Source: Bryoerythrophyllum caledonicum (taxonomy: Eukaryota; Streptophyta; Bryopsida; Pottiales; Pottiaceae). Taken from it: 64,000 nucleotides of DNA. Made by a program: the position numbers and the translations under genes. Shown piece by piece: positions 44,961 through 58,028 of the stretch (position 1 is its first letter; every line of letters begins with the position of its first letter). The notes below the pieces were generated by a model. It did not search any database. It had not been told where the DNA came from and worked only from the letters and a program-made list of their open reading frames with translations. The stretch is from assembly GCA_963971425.1 (NCBI GenBank), contig OZ020514.1:45475527-45539526 (forward strand), in the 5' to 3' direction.

Positions 44961-45256
44961 AGTGTCAATACTGCCTCTGCACTACAGAATCACAAGAAGA
45001 CAAAACGCGGAAAAGGAGAAAGCTGAGAACGCCGAAAACCCTAAAAGAATGGCGCCCAGGGCTGGCAGTCGCGTTATATATCTGAAGCACTATACGGATA
45101 CCGTTGGGCGTCATGATGGCGGTTCAAAATCCGGATGACGTCGTACTCCGATTTCTGGACTTCCCGAAAAACGCAGTAACTGCCTCTTTTAAAGATTCCG
45201 GCTTAGCATTAAAACCTTATTTCTACTATGAAACTATTTATGCTACTACAACTAAA

Positions 45257-47604
45257 CTAACTAACTAATTTTTTAAATTTTTCTTCATTTCTTTCCAGAT
45301 TTAGTGTTAAGGTCTCGAAGTGTGTAGGAATGCCTTCCCACAGGTCCCGTTGAGCAATATTAAGGATGTTTTGGGGCTTCTTCCCACCCTCACCAATCAG
45401 GTTGCCCCGATCCCATGCGTCAAAAACTTCCTGCCACTTGTTGTAAAGATTGTCTGGTGCAAAGACAAGCGGCAGCTTATACGTGTCGGTTTTGGAGTCC
45501 TTTCCCAACAATGTCGCAAGGTATTCCTTGCAGAACTCCTACACAATGATATAGAATACATTTACATGAGCTCAATTACAATGTTGTCGATTGGCCGCCG
45601 ACGAAACATAATCAATAATTTAATTTTGCCACGCTCATGAGATTGTCAATAAACGAGAGCAAAATTGCTGAGTGAAGTGACACATTACCTTCCATTTCTT
45701 GTAGTTGGTCCTCCCGTCGAGCGGACCATGCTCGATCCACTTATCCCTCATCTTCCGGAGTTGCGACACAAAGGTCTCCTCCGCTTTTTTGTCCTTGATT
45801 TTTATATTCAAGAGGTTGGAGATCTTCACGAGGTTTTCCAGATCCCTCGACCCCAATGGGATATTATCGTGATCGAGGAAGTAATTTGCCATGTCCAAAT
45901 CCACGCGCTCCAACTCGCCGAGTGCTTTGGACGCCAGGTACGTGTGATCGCCACCAATGATGTACCAGTGGCATGTTGAAGAATTCCACCACTTATAGTG
46001 TGCTCCGTCAAGCACAACCTCGACGTCCATGGACGCGTGAATCCTTGGCAGCACAAGCTCGATCTCATGCAGCTCCCTCCCATTCTCTTTTGTTCCCGGA
46101 GGACCCCGTAGAGAAACACAGTACAGAGGCGACTTGGCCCACCATGATCCCAATCCTCTGTAGAATAGGATGAGATAGTTTGTGCGCTTCGCGATGATGG
46201 GTCTGTACTTCATCGAGTCAGGAGCGACATGAATTTTTGCGGAGGAAATCTTTGATGGGAGCGTATTCTACCCAAATGGATAACAGATGCTAAAACCATC
46301 CTCTAACGCCTTGTACATGATGTCCAACTCCTGACCACTCGTCTTGACAAATAGGTGGTTGGCAAATGAAAGCGCATCGGCCATGGACTTCACCTTCAGC
46401 TCCTTATTTGACGCCCTCTTCTTGACACCTTCAAACTCGACTCTCCGGTGTCAGGAGTTCCAACAACTTCAGCCAGAGCGTCGCTAGCCACTTTCCTGGA
46501 GTTCCTGGGCTTCCTCACCATCTTTGACTTTGAGGCCGTCATGATCCCGGCCCTGGGATTCTCCGCGTCCCTAAGGTCTTTTGCTTCTCCAAAACATGTC
46601 TTCAGGGGTAATGTCAATGAACTGCATCCCGCTCTCTTGAGCATGGATGCATAGCTCTTGACTGCAGGTCATCCATGGAATATGAACTGCGATGATGTCC
46701 GGGTTTTCTGTTAGCCATTTTGACCTTCACTTGAATTAGGAGTCGCACTTTTGACTCGTCCTCCGGGTCCTCCTTCATGTCAAGCACGGACATCAGGCTA
46801 CCACCCACAAATGTTTTAGAGTTGTGTTTCCCGTTGATACCTAACTCGGCAATCACCTCCTTTCTCCATGTGATGTTCCACGACGTTAACTGTGGGTGAA
46901 CCTCACATGTGACTCGTGGCTTGCTATCAGCCGGCCATCCCACGTCCACTTCGAGGTCCACAGCAGTGTCGACGAGCCACTTCGGCTTATTTGAAATTAC
47001 AGTCCTACGCAATATGAAGGAAGACGTTGATCAGACCACATGTCATATACTTCATCGGCGGTCCGCCAACGACCACAGTGACAAGTGTATACCACATAAA
47101 AGGATGTTTGGAGACCTATTCACAGGGAAACCTCACTACATACTTTATTGATTACCTCTTTGCGATAGACCGAATACAACAAAGGCTTTTTCTAGACTGA
47201 ACTCAGCATTCGTTGGCGGGCCTGCGACAGACACATTCAAATGTGTATCACAAAATAACATTCTTGAAGACCCTATGACGTATTCACTCTCAAACCTGAC
47301 AACATCCACTTGTGATCACTTCTGTACGAAAATTCAAAGACAACAATGGATTTAACTACACTGAACACAACATCCATCGGCGGGCCGCCGACGAAACACC
47401 ATAAACTACAAGGGCATCTCAAATACAGAACTCGAAATCCGTCGTCTGGCCGCCGAGGGTGATAATGTACATACCTCTGCATTGTTGCCAATTTGTCAGC
47501 GGGTAGGAATTACTCCTCGGCTGATGGCTTGCGCTGAAACGCCTCCGACGATCGTCGGCTTGTGATGATTGGCGGATGGACCCAAACTTGAAGCTTAAAG
47601 CCAT
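45257..47604 (-). pseudogene. ParB/sulfiredoxin-like gene B with palindrome-bearing introns
   Basis: Exons are 47604-47475 (weak), about 47010-45689 and 45538-45257. The last junction is well supported: donor AAG then GTAATG, acceptor TGTAG then GAGTTC, phase 0. The central exon reads KIHVAPDSMKYRP, LPRIHASMDVEVVLDGAHYKWW and CHWYIIGGDHTYLASKAL. The last resembles the GxH motif of ParB/sulfiredoxin-fold proteins. The last exon reads LPLVFAPDNLYNKWQEVFD and ends at 45257. Breaks include a TAG at 46268-46270 and frame changes at 46400-46650. The 150-bp intron 45539-45688 contains the palindrome GTCGATTGGCCGCCGACG, and related copies lie in the 5' intron. Function unknown; a DNA-binding or nuclease-related role is a guess from the fold. 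Confidence 0.45.
47054..47458. repeat. Cluster of GTCGGCGGGCCGCCGAC-type palindromes
   Basis: Imperfect palindromes lie at 47054-47072, 47211-47229, 47375-47394 (best match, TCGGCGGGCCGCCGA) and 47441-47458. The first three are about 160 bp apart within a degenerate tandem unit. The block lies in the 5' intron of gene B. A further perfect CCGACGATCGTCGG lies at 47545-47558, and one copy lies in the intron at 45586-45603. Confidence 0.7.
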
Positions 47605-48754
47605 AATCGCGCTTAACTAAGCGAGAACGAGAAATAAAAAAGAGCACGATTGCAAATGACTAGAAATAGGAAGACGACAGGGTTTTGTACTCGGATCCGG
47701 TGGATCGTTGCAGCGGTTCGATCTTTTAAGAAGGATGACGGATGGCTGAGACTTCATGCTTGGGTGCTAAGCCTGATCCAGGTATCAATTCACAAGTGAC
47801 ATGCCATCTCGAAGTATCGTCTTGGATAAAAACATAGAAACTAGGGTTTTGGATCCATGATACCTCGATTTGATGTGACATCATCAATGTTGCCTCGGCT
47901 ATCATTTGGCCTAGGATATAGGGTCCTACACCTACGATGTCACTTCGACTGATTTGATTTCATCTTGCCACCTCGTTCCATTTTGAATCTGCAAAATTTG
48001 GCGCGCTCTCGTCAGCCTTTGAGCGGGTGTCGTTGATCGATTTTGGCGGCTAATTTCAAATTTGAAGTTCGTGCGCAATAAAGTTCACATGATGTTGAGG
48101 ATATGAACTCAACCCCTGGACCTCACTCGTCAACTCTAGACTTGCACGCCTCCTATTCAATGCTTTGCCTTCTCACGCTCGCAATTGGTACTGATTCTCT
48201 TGGAGTCCTTTCATCATAAGTCCATATATCAGGTCATGCACAAGTTCGTTATCACTGGTCTAGCCTGGATCCTTTTTATATCTCACTCCTTCCCCTGAAC
48301 ATGCTTGGTTATTCATTGTCATGTAACCGGTACTTCATTAAATTGGTTTATTCATTAGAAATCAAGTACTATTGACTATGTGCCCACCAATTTTGTTTTC
48401 TGTTCCAAAGTCCGTCGGCGGATGATAATATCCACTCGGCACATGCCTGTCACATCCTTCACATGGTAGGCTTTATGTGTAACATTTAGTTGTCAGCGGG
48501 CAGCCGACGGCATGGTTTACAAGACCCATTTCCAAGCAACTCTGAAGCTAATTTAGAGATTTATGTGGTTGTTGATCAGGTTCATCGACTTTGTGACTTC
48601 AGAGCCACCCTCGTTGGCGGGCGGCTGACAAAATCATTGTTTCTGCCATTCCCTTATCCATTGTCTTCAGTGATTTTATATCACTAACGTTAGCATGGAT
48701 CCTGAACCCATGCTGTCGTTCATAAGAAACGGGAAGTCTGGATGATGGAAGCCC
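47605..48754. promoter_or_regulatory. Intergenic region between gene B and the plus-strand gene, with palindromes
   Basis: No gene is supported. Three related palindromes or half-sites lie at 48412-48425, 48492-48510 and 48612-48630. The region separates divergent genes and may contain both promoters. Confidence 0.4.
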
Positions 48755-49821
48755 CGTAGAGCTGTTGTTGTTGCTCTCACTCGTTCCGGCCTCTACTTTG
48801 CAGGTAGGGCGATTGTCGATAGAGTTGTTCTTAGGGACCCATGGATTATACGTGTGAAGGTTATTGAAGTGTCCGATGCAATGGAGATGCCCATTCCATT
48901 TTTCCTCTGGATGGCGTTTCCATGTTGCGGGACTGCAAAAGCCGGTCGATCAACTGGGAGGCCGCTGATCTTAGGCCTTATGCTAACATCGATGAACTTA
49001 TGGAGGAGCCTGCGGAGAAACCTTCTCTCTTAGTTCATGACCTGAAGCCTATCTAAGAGTTTCTGGACCTTCGCAACGGCATGGAGGTGGTCCTACTTGA
49101 TATCAGCGGCGATCAGAGACGTGTAGGAGTTGGAGTCATCGACGAATGCTCACCGAAGGGTACGTAGGAGGGATTTCTCATTCCTCACATCTTCTTTCTG
49201 CTTGTCAGAGTTCAATCTGTCAATCCCAAATACGTCAGCCGTCCCGTACATTGCGAGATTCCCTCCATTGGCGCTCTCGGCGATTCCGTGGGCTACCTAG
49301 TCCTATGGAGTGGCTATCTGGTTCGTCCCTTTCCACTTGATGTCAGCTCTAATAAAGCCTTGGAGATTGACTCTACATTGAGTAATACTGACATAGAAGC
49401 ATCCAACAACGACAACCGTTCCGATAGGGTATATGAGGACAATAATAATCATGGGACCCATTGTAATATGGAGGGATTTGTATCGGAGACTGAAGTGGCC
49501 GCTGGAAGTGACAAAGATATGCCATCCGCGGGCCGCCGACAACATAATTATCACTCTTCTGAGAATCCATCCGCTACCCTCGATGGTTTATGTGATCCGA
49601 ATTCGTTCCCAGACCGACCACAATGGCGGAACAAGTACTGCCAGCTCCTAGATGACAACTTTGCTTCTATTGGGCGCGCCATGATCCAAGTGTGCTTGCC
49701 ACATGAGGCATGCAATTTAGAGATTTTAGAAGACATTGATGTTGAGGTCCTCTTTGTCTCAGAGGACAAGGTGACAAAAGATGACAACAATACGTTGGCG
49801 ATAAACTCACACGCGCCTTGA
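48755..49821 (+). pseudogene. Unrecognised plus-strand gene, C-terminal part
   Basis: A frame around 48890-49159 reads INWEAADLRPYANIDELMEE, a TAA stop, then MEVVLLDISGDQRRVGVGVI. A continuation at 49209-49821 reads GDSVGYLVLWSGYLVRPFPL and an acidic tail ending with the stop at 49819-49821. A donor (GTACGT at 49160) and an acceptor (TTGTCAG ending 49208) would give an unusually short 49-bp intron, so the join is doubtful. The pattern recalls the C-terminal region of some plant transposon proteins, but I cannot name it. A GGGCCGCCGAC palindrome lies at 49524-49541 within the apparent frame, which may therefore include an intron. Confidence 0.3.
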
Positions 49822-49829
49822 AGGTGGTC

Positions 49830-51615
49830 CACTTCTTTCTGAGTGCCTTACATTATGCTCAACGCATAGTCAAGCTGCTTGTGAGGATGACGGGCTCGTA
49901 CAATTTCTTCGTGGTTACAATCTTACAAACTCGTACAATTTCTTCGTGGTTATTTTTCCAACCAATTTGCGAGCTTACATTGGACTTCTCTAGCTGGTGT
50001 GATGATGCACGCCAACTCCTCACCAAATCATCTCCCCACCTATGAGCATAGGCCGTCATATGTCTAGTCTCTGAGTTCGCCTCCCAATTAGGTGGCATAT
50101 AGATGGTGAGGCCAAAAAAATCATACAAGCGCTCATGAAATGGTGCTCTACACTTTGCGCAAAATCTACGTGTCAAGAGACCACCTAGGAAGCACATTGG
50201 ATGGTATAAACACCCGCACGTGCTGACAGCATATGCACCTTCCGGCTCGAAAGGATTTATGTAGACTAAGCAATCATCTCCATTTTGCGTGAAGCTCACT
50301 AGAGTTGGCCATAACTTGCGTGCCTTCACGTCTTTGCTTGGACGAAGGGCATGGGAAGTCATAGCCTCCGTGTAGTTCCATCCCAAATTTGCCTAGTCAA
50401 TAGATATACCATTACGCATTGGCAATTCATTTGGAAACATCTCATCAATGTATGCCCAAGATGTGAATCCAAAGTCACGGCGTGTATTGAACGACATGTA
50501 TTCGTTGTCAATCTTCTTGAACTATAGTGCCATTTGTCTTGCATTGTCAAAATTCAAGATGCATGCCACCTTCCATTGGTAGTATTGCTCGCTCAATGAT
50601 CCAATCAATTTTTTGAAGGATTTCGTTTGCAGTGCAAAGCTGTACTAGTTCCATGCTTGGATTTGGCAAGGAAAATGACAAAGAATCCTTACCGCTAATG
50701 GGATCTACAAAAGGCTGCGCTGTTACAGTCACGGGTGGTAGAAACATAGATGGACGGCTAGCAAAGCAATCACGTTGTGGTCTCGGCAAATTCTCTAGCA
50801 GGCAGCTAGTAATGTTGCCAACTAGACAATCAAGAATTGTGTCATTTAGACTTTGAGCAATACTGCCAACATTTGTCTGGCTTGCAACAACGTGAGAATG
50901 GCCACGAAGATTTGGAGCTCTTTCAAAGTTTTGCTCAAGAAAACTGTGGCAATCACAATGACGCAACTCTTCTATCACCGCTGCTTGCTTGGTGATAATG
51001 TCACCCTTTTGTCTAGAATCCAATATGAGGTCAAGAATTTCTTTGTTGAATTTTTCGATTGTCTCGTCCTTCTTTTGACTGGATTTTAGCTTGAGGTTTC
51101 GAATCTCTTCTTGGAGACGTTCAATTGTCTCGTCCTTCAAGTGCATATTGTCCAACAATGTGAGCATCCATGGCAGTATTTCCGGACCTTAATGCTTGAT
51201 GCCCCAAGTTGGAAGTGGTGATTTCAACATCCAACATTGGCATTTTGTCTATATCATGGATGGGTTCTTCACCTCCAACACCGCCAAGGCGGGCTATGGG
51301 TTCATCATCGCCAACATGATTTACGATTGGCAAATCTTCTTGGCCACCTGCTTGAACCATGGCAAGTGTTGCTTACTGGAGCTTTACTCCTTGCTGTTTT
51401 TTTTGTGGAGCACACGCCACTAGAGCCATCGATAAATGCTGACCTACCCGTCCATCTGAGTCCAAATCAGGTGATGAATTTGACTCTATCGGAGGTACTT
51501 CTTCAAGGCCATCCGCTTCCTGTGGCTCTAAAATTGCACACGAAAACCTTGGATGTCGCTCCCTAGGCATATCGGAATGCATCCATACCCATACCATTTT
51601 CAGAGTTTTCCGCAC
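49830..51615 (-). pseudogene. Paralogue of the hAT RING cargo gene
   Basis: The minus strand reads a coiled coil (LQEEIRNLKLKSSQKKDETI, about 51110-51050). A conserved central part follows, then a finger at about 50270-50170 (DDCLVYINPF, STCGCLYHPMC, RRFCAKC). The C-terminal region is AHRWGDDLVRSW, SQIGW and EEIVRVCK, matching 34625-33887. The second zinc ligand is Tyr instead of Cys, and the ring His position is Cys, so the finger is degenerate. Upstream frames at 51615-51121 are in other phases and may be 5' exons. No hAT transposase or CAGGGTT ends were found next to it. It shows the family is not confined to the two hAT copies. Confidence 0.55.
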
Positions 51616-53214
51616 AGTCTTCCAATTGACTTACTTATTGAGAATGAGCTCAGCATATACCATGCAAGCAAGATAGAGGGATATCGGAACACGGTTGTTG
51701 CAAGTGCATCCCCTTGAGTGCTTTAAGTGACCAAAACACCCCAAGTGGTGACTCGTGTATTGTTCCAGGGATTCAGGTGAAGCTAGCTAGGTTAGAACTT
51801 TCCGGTTATGCTCCTTCCTAAACTTCCTCTTATTCTTCTTATTCAATCAGGCCCAATCTGGTTACTTCACCTTTACGGTTATCTGGATTGCCTCTTCTTA
51901 CTTTCTTGTTTTCGATTCTGCATCTGGATCCAGGAATATCAAACCACACACACAGTAATCAGATCTAGTTTTCCCTCGTGACGTTAGTTATTGGAGGACG
52001 CGTCCTGTTTGGAGAGGGACGGTATACAAAACTCTCCCCTCTTAGATAAGAATGGTGAAAGAGTCCACTATCAATCCTAACATCCTCTACACATAACAAT
52101 CACACGCACCAGGATGGTGCCTACCTCCTCACAATTGTAGGGATGCTACCGGACAGCCGGTTACGCAAAAGGTATTTCGACCCTTCGCTTACTACAACGA
52201 CGGGAATCCTAGAGAATCCGGATCCAGTTGTGACCAGTTACGGTTTTTAACCTTCCCACGAAATCCCAGAGAAACCCAGATCCCTCACCTCTTCCTTTCC
52301 ACTACAATCCAGGCTTCACAAAGGTTACACAACCATTAGGAATGGGGTATGTCCGTGACAAGGACTACTTTAAAGCTCACACGAAAAGGGATAGAAAGGT
52401 GTCAAGATCAAAGACACAAACTTTAACTTAAAAAAATGGGCAGCGCATCTCATGCAACCTTAGGAAACGGTGCTCCGTAGTTGGATGCTTGCAAACCCTC
52501 TTCCTAACACTAAGATAACGGGAACCGGATTCCAGCTGTGGCGGCCGCCATGCAAGGCGTCCAACCCACACACCAGAACCCAAGTATCCCGGGTCTAAAA
52601 CCTTTGGAAGACTAAAGACGTGAATGGCTTTGCAACCACCTACTAAATACCAGCACACAACAATATCTTAAAAACCGAGGTGGCCCACGAAGTGAATCGT
52701 GCCCCTTCAAACCTCAAACCGCCACCTAAACGCCAAAATAGGCCCTGACAGCCTGCCAGCCGACCTCCTAACGATAACCCGACCAGATCTCGAAATCACA
52801 GATCAGATCCACAAATCACGGAGCCGGTTCCGACTTTCTGTATCCGCATCCGATTTCCGGTTTCATGTCTCCAGTTCCGCATCCGCATCTGAATCCGCAT
52901 CCGCACCATCCTCCTCGTCCGGTTCCTGCAAATGAATACCTTTCGTGGCCGGATCCTCTTCCTACTTGAAATCCTAACCCTAATCCGCACACGGTCGCAG
53001 CCCTTCTTGCGGATTCTAACCACTCACACCTTTTGCAACTAACCCTTACTTTCTAAAATTGCCAAACGACACAGGCGCAAGCTAGAAAGGGGTTCGGAGC
53101 ATACTTCCCCGACTCACTATTCATTGTCATCGATGATCATTACCCTCTTTCGGTTCGAGATATACCCTTTGAATATGGTTTCGGTGTCTCATATACAGAT
53201 TCCCTCCTTAACAC
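51616..53214. other. Noncoding region with a short CCGCAT hexamer run
   Basis: No gene supported. A degenerate hexamer run of GCATCC/GAATCC type lies at 52840-52910 and explains the Ser/Arg-rich open frames there. The rest is mixed-composition sequence that may be an old retroelement remnant. Confidence 0.4.
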
Positions 53215-56200
53215 TTTTATCGTTTAAGATTTTGGTTGTATGCTGGATGGTGAGCAAATTCTCTAAATAAAAATTTCAAACACGAGCGCCCCACAAAAGA
53301 TAAGGAATGCACTACATACCATATCAAGAAAACAATCAATGAAGTAATTAACATCATGAGAGCTATGCAAGTCCCCATCCAAAAGGTGTAGTATAAGTTT
53401 AGAGAACTAGTGTCCAAGTTCTCAAATAAAAACTATAAACACGAGTGCCCAACAAAAGATTAGAAATGCACCACATACCATCAAAGAAATTAATAAATCT
53501 AGTAATTAACAGCATGAAAGCTATGCATGACCCTATCTATAAAGAGTAAAATAAACTTCTAGTAGAATTAAGTGTGCAAGATCTCTAAATAAAATATTTA
53601 AAACGAGTACCCAACAAAAGAATAGGAATCAGCACATACCATGAAAGAAAATAATAAATCAAGTAATTAATAGCACGGGACCTATGCAAGCCTCCATCCA
53701 TAAGGAGAAGTATATGCTTCAAGTAGAAGGTAGTGTGCAAGTTCATCAAATATAATCTTTAATAACGAGTGCCCCTCAAAAGATTAGGAATGCACCACAT
53801 ACCATTAAAGAAAACAATAAATCAAGAAGTTAATAGCACAAGAGCTATGCAGGTCACCATCCATAAGAGGTAGCATAAGCTTCTAGAAGAATGGAGTCTC
53901 TTAGCCCTCTAAATTAAAACTATAAACAAGATTTCCCCACCAAAGATTAGGAATAAACCACATACCATTAAAGAAAATAATAAACCAAGTATTTAAGAGA
54001 ATAAGAGCTATGCAAGTCCCCATCCATAAGGGGTAGTATAACCTTCTAGAAGAATGTAGTATGCAAGTTCTTTGAATAAAAACTTTAAACACGAGTGCCC
54101 AACAGAAGATTAGGAATGCACCACATACCATTCAAGAAAACAATGAAGGAGTAATTAATTGTATAAGAGCTATGCAAGTCCCCATCCATAAGGGGTAGTA
54201 TAAGCTTTTGGTAGAATGTAGTGTGCAAGTTCTCTAAATAAAATTATAATCACGAGTGTCTCATAAGAGATTGAGAATGCACCACATGCCATTAAAGAAA
54301 AAAATAAACCAAGAAATTAATAGCACGGGAGCTATGCAAGTCCCCATCCATAAGGGGTGGTATAAGCTTTTAGTAGAATATAGTGTGCAAGTTCTCTAAA
54401 TAAAATCTTTAATCACAAGTGCCCAACAAAAAATTAGGAATACACCACGTACCATTAAAGAAAATAATAAACCAAGGAATTAATAGCACGGGAGCTATGC
54501 AAGTCCTCATCCATAAGGGGTAGTATAAGCTTCTAGAAGAATGTAGTGTGCAAGTTCTCTAACTAAAAACTTTAAATACGAGTGCCCAACAAAAGATTAA
54601 GAATGCACCCCATACCATTAAAGAAAATAGTAAATCAAGTAATTAACAACATGAAAACTATGCAAGTCCCCATCCATAAAGGATAGTTTAAGCTTCTACT
54701 AGAATGTAGTGTGCAAGTTCTCTAAATAAAATCTTTAAACACGAGTGCCCAACTAGAGATAAGAAATGCACCACATGCCATTAAAGAAATGAATAAATGA
54801 AGTATTTTATAGCATGAGAGTTATGCAAGTCTCCATCCATAAAGGGTTAGTATAAGCTTCTAGAAGAATGTAGTGTGAAAGTTCTCTAAATAAAAACTTT
54901 AAACACGAGTGCCCAACAAAAGATTAGGAATGCACCACATACCATTCAAGAAAATAATGAAGGAAGTAATAAATTGTATGAGAGCTATGCAAGTCCCGAT
55001 CCCTAAGGGGTAGTATAAGCTTCTAGAAGAATCAAGTGTACAAGATCTCTAAATAAATAATTTAAACACAATTGCCCCACAAAAGATTAGGAATGTACCA
55101 CATACCATTAAAGCAAAAAAATAAACCGAGTAGTGGATAGCATGGGAGCTATGCAAGTCCCCATCCATAACGGGTAGTGTAAGCCTCTAGTAGAATGTAA
55201 TGTGCAAGTTCTCGAAATAAATAATTTAAACACAATTGCCCCACAAAAGATTAGGAATGTACCACATACCATTAAAGCAAAAAAATAAACCAAGTAGTGG
55301 ATAGCATGGAAGCTATGCAAGTCCCCATCCATAAGGGGTGGTATAAGCTTTTAGTAGAATATAGTGTACAAGTTCTCTAAATAAAATTATAATCACAAGT
55401 GTCTCACAAGAGATTGAGAATGCACCACATGCCCTTAAAGAAAATAACAAACTAATAAATTATTAGCACGGGAGCTATGCAAGTCCCCATTCATAAGGGG
55501 TGGTATAAGCTTTTAGTAGAATATAGTGTGCAAGTTCTCTAGAAGAAATCTTTAAATACGAGTGCCCAACAAAAGATTAGGAATACACCACGTACCATTA
55601 AAGAAAATAATAAATTAAGTAATTAACAACATAAGAGCTATGCAAGTCCCCATCCATAAGGGGTAGTATAAGCTTCTAGAAGAATGTAGTGTGCAAGTTC
55701 TCGAACTAAAAATTTTAAACACGAGTGGCCAACAAAAGCTTAGGAATGCATCCCATACCATTAAAAAAATGAATAAATGAAGTATTTTATAGCATGAGAG
55801 TTATGCAAGTCTCCATCCATAAAGGGTAGTATAAGCTTCTTAAAGAATGTAGTGTGCTAGTTCTCTAAATAAAATCTTTTAACAGGAGTGCCCAACTAGA
55901 GATAAGAAATGCACCACATGCCATCAAAGAAAATAATAAACCAAGAAATTTATAGCACGGGAGCTATGCAAGTCCTCATCCATAAGGGGTAGTATAAGCT
56001 TCTAGAAGAATGTAGTGTGCAAGTTCTCTAAATAAAAACTTTAAACACAAGTGCCGAACAAAAGATTAGGAATGCACCACATACCATTAAAGAAAATAAT
56101 AAATCAAGTAATTAACAACATGAAAACTATGCAAGTCCCCATCCATAAAGGGTAGTATAAGCTTCTTGTAGAATGTAGTGTGCAAGTTCTCTAAATTAAA

Positions 56201-57235
56201 TCTTTCAGCACGAGTGCCCTTTAAATGATTAAGAATGCACCACATACCATTAAAGAATTTCATATATGAAGTATTTAATTGCATGGGAGCTATGCAAGTC
56301 CCCATGCATAAAAGAGCAGTATTAGCTTCTAGAAGAATGTATTGTCCGAGAGCTCTCTTAATAAAATGTACAAACACGACTGGCCCACAAAATACTACAA
56401 ATGCACTACATATTATTTATGAAATAATGAATGAAGAAATAAATAGTATGAGAGCTATGCAAGTCCCCATCCATAAGGGATAGTATAAGCTTCTAGTAGA
56501 ATGTAGTGTGCAAGTTCTTCAAATAAAAACTTTAAACACGAGTGCCCAACAAAAGATTAGGAATGCACCACATACCATTAAAGAAAATAATAAATCAAGT
56601 AATTAACAACATGAAAACTATGCAAGTCCCCATCCATAAAGGATAGTATAAGCTTCTTGTAGAATGGAGTGTGCAAGTTCTCTAAATTAAATCTCTCAAC
56701 ACGAGTGCCCTTTAAATGATTAGGAATGCACCACATACTATTAAAGAAAATAATAAATCAAGTAATGAACAACATGAAAACTATGCAAGTTCCCATCCAT
56801 AAAGGATAGTGTAAGCTTATTGTAGAATGGAGTGTGCAAGTTCTCTAAATTAAGTCTTTCAACACAAGTGCCCTTGAAATGATTAGGAATGCACCACATA
56901 CCATTAAAGATTTTAATATATGAAGTATTTAATTGCATGGGAGCTATGCAAGTCCCCATCCCTAAGGTGTAAAATAATCTTCTAGAAGAATGTAGTGTCC
57001 AAGCTCTCTTAATAAAAACTATAAACACGAGTGCCGTACAAAAGATTAGGAATGCACCACAAACCATTCAAGAAAATAATGAAGGAAGTAATTAATAGTA
57101 TGAGAGCTATGCAAGTCCCCATCCATAAGGGGTAGTATAAGCTTTTAGTAGAATATAGTGTGCAAGTTCTCTAAAAAATATCTTTAATCACGAGTGCCCA
57201 ACAAAAGATTAGGAATACACCACGTACCATTAATA
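53215..57235 (+). repeat. Tandem satellite, ~163-bp monomer, 24 copies
   Basis: The landmark CTATGCAAG recurs 24 times from 53363 to 57108, with spacings of 158-165 bp and most often 163. Adjacent conserved blocks are CCCCATCCATAAGGGGTAGT, AGTGTGCAAGTTCTCTAAAT and AGATTAGGAATGCACCACAT. Some monomers are near-identical over two or more units, suggesting higher-order copying (for example around 54960-55340 and 56520-56780). The monomer length is in the range of plant centromeric or heterochromatic satellites. Open frames in the array are artefacts. Confidence 0.95.
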
Positions 57236-58028
57236 AAGAAACACCTTATTCGTTATATTGGGAAATTTCCATGATTATGAAGATATATGGCCGTTGAAGA
57301 ATCAATAGATATAGACATTTGAAGGTGCAACGCATAAAGACAATGTTTCAAGTATACTATTTTTTATTCCATGGATGGACCAAAATAGCCGAATGTCTAG
57401 AAAAGTGGTAATGGTAAGGGAAGCATATACCATTAATCCAAGCATTATTCAAAACTTCATGAAAAAAAGTCACACACAACACTTATTTACCCCGAGGCAA
57501 AACACAATCGCCCTATCACTTATCAAACAATCTAAGGAGTCCCTCCATAAGCTTCTATACGCGTCTTCAAAAAAGCCCTCAAACGTTGCCTAGTCCATGT
57601 TGCGCCATTCTCTTGCATTAATGGACTCTCAAGAAGACGCTACAAACCCCGCCTACGCACCTCGTCCGTGTTTGATTTGGGTAGCGAGTGACGGCGAGTG
57701 GGAGCGCAAGGAGAGCATTTGATTTCAGCAGCATTTCTTGAGAGAATATGGGGCGGAGACATTTACCACATGGTTCCTGCACAATAGGCGCCACAAACAA
57801 TCCAAACAAATACACTGTAGGTCGAATACACCTACACGGCACACATGAAAAATTGTATCATCAAGATCCATCCTAGTGTACTTTAGGTCGAATGGAGCTA
57901 AAATGCAGAAGGGAAAATTCACAGAGCAAATTTAACATCCAATGAACAAAAACAAGCTCAAATGAAGCAAAACTACAAGAGTGCAATGTAGCTCAACAAC
58001 AAACAAAGACTGCCTAGGCAAGAACGAC
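57236..58028. other. Flank of the satellite array and 3' side of the ParB/FCP1-like gene
   Basis: No supported gene. Two palindromic sites of the set described for 57813-62890 lie at 57813-57832 and 57878-57907, and a half-site lies near 57978-58000. Confidence 0.45.

Noticed and set aside
53217-57067. Repeated similar open frames (such as MVCGAFLIFC) in the satellite
   Set aside because: They recur with the 163-bp monomer and are broken at varying points; there is no independent sign of coding.
53215-57235. CRISPR-like regular spacing
   Set aside because: The monomers repeat over their full length, with no unique spacers, in a eukaryotic context; this is an ordinary satellite.
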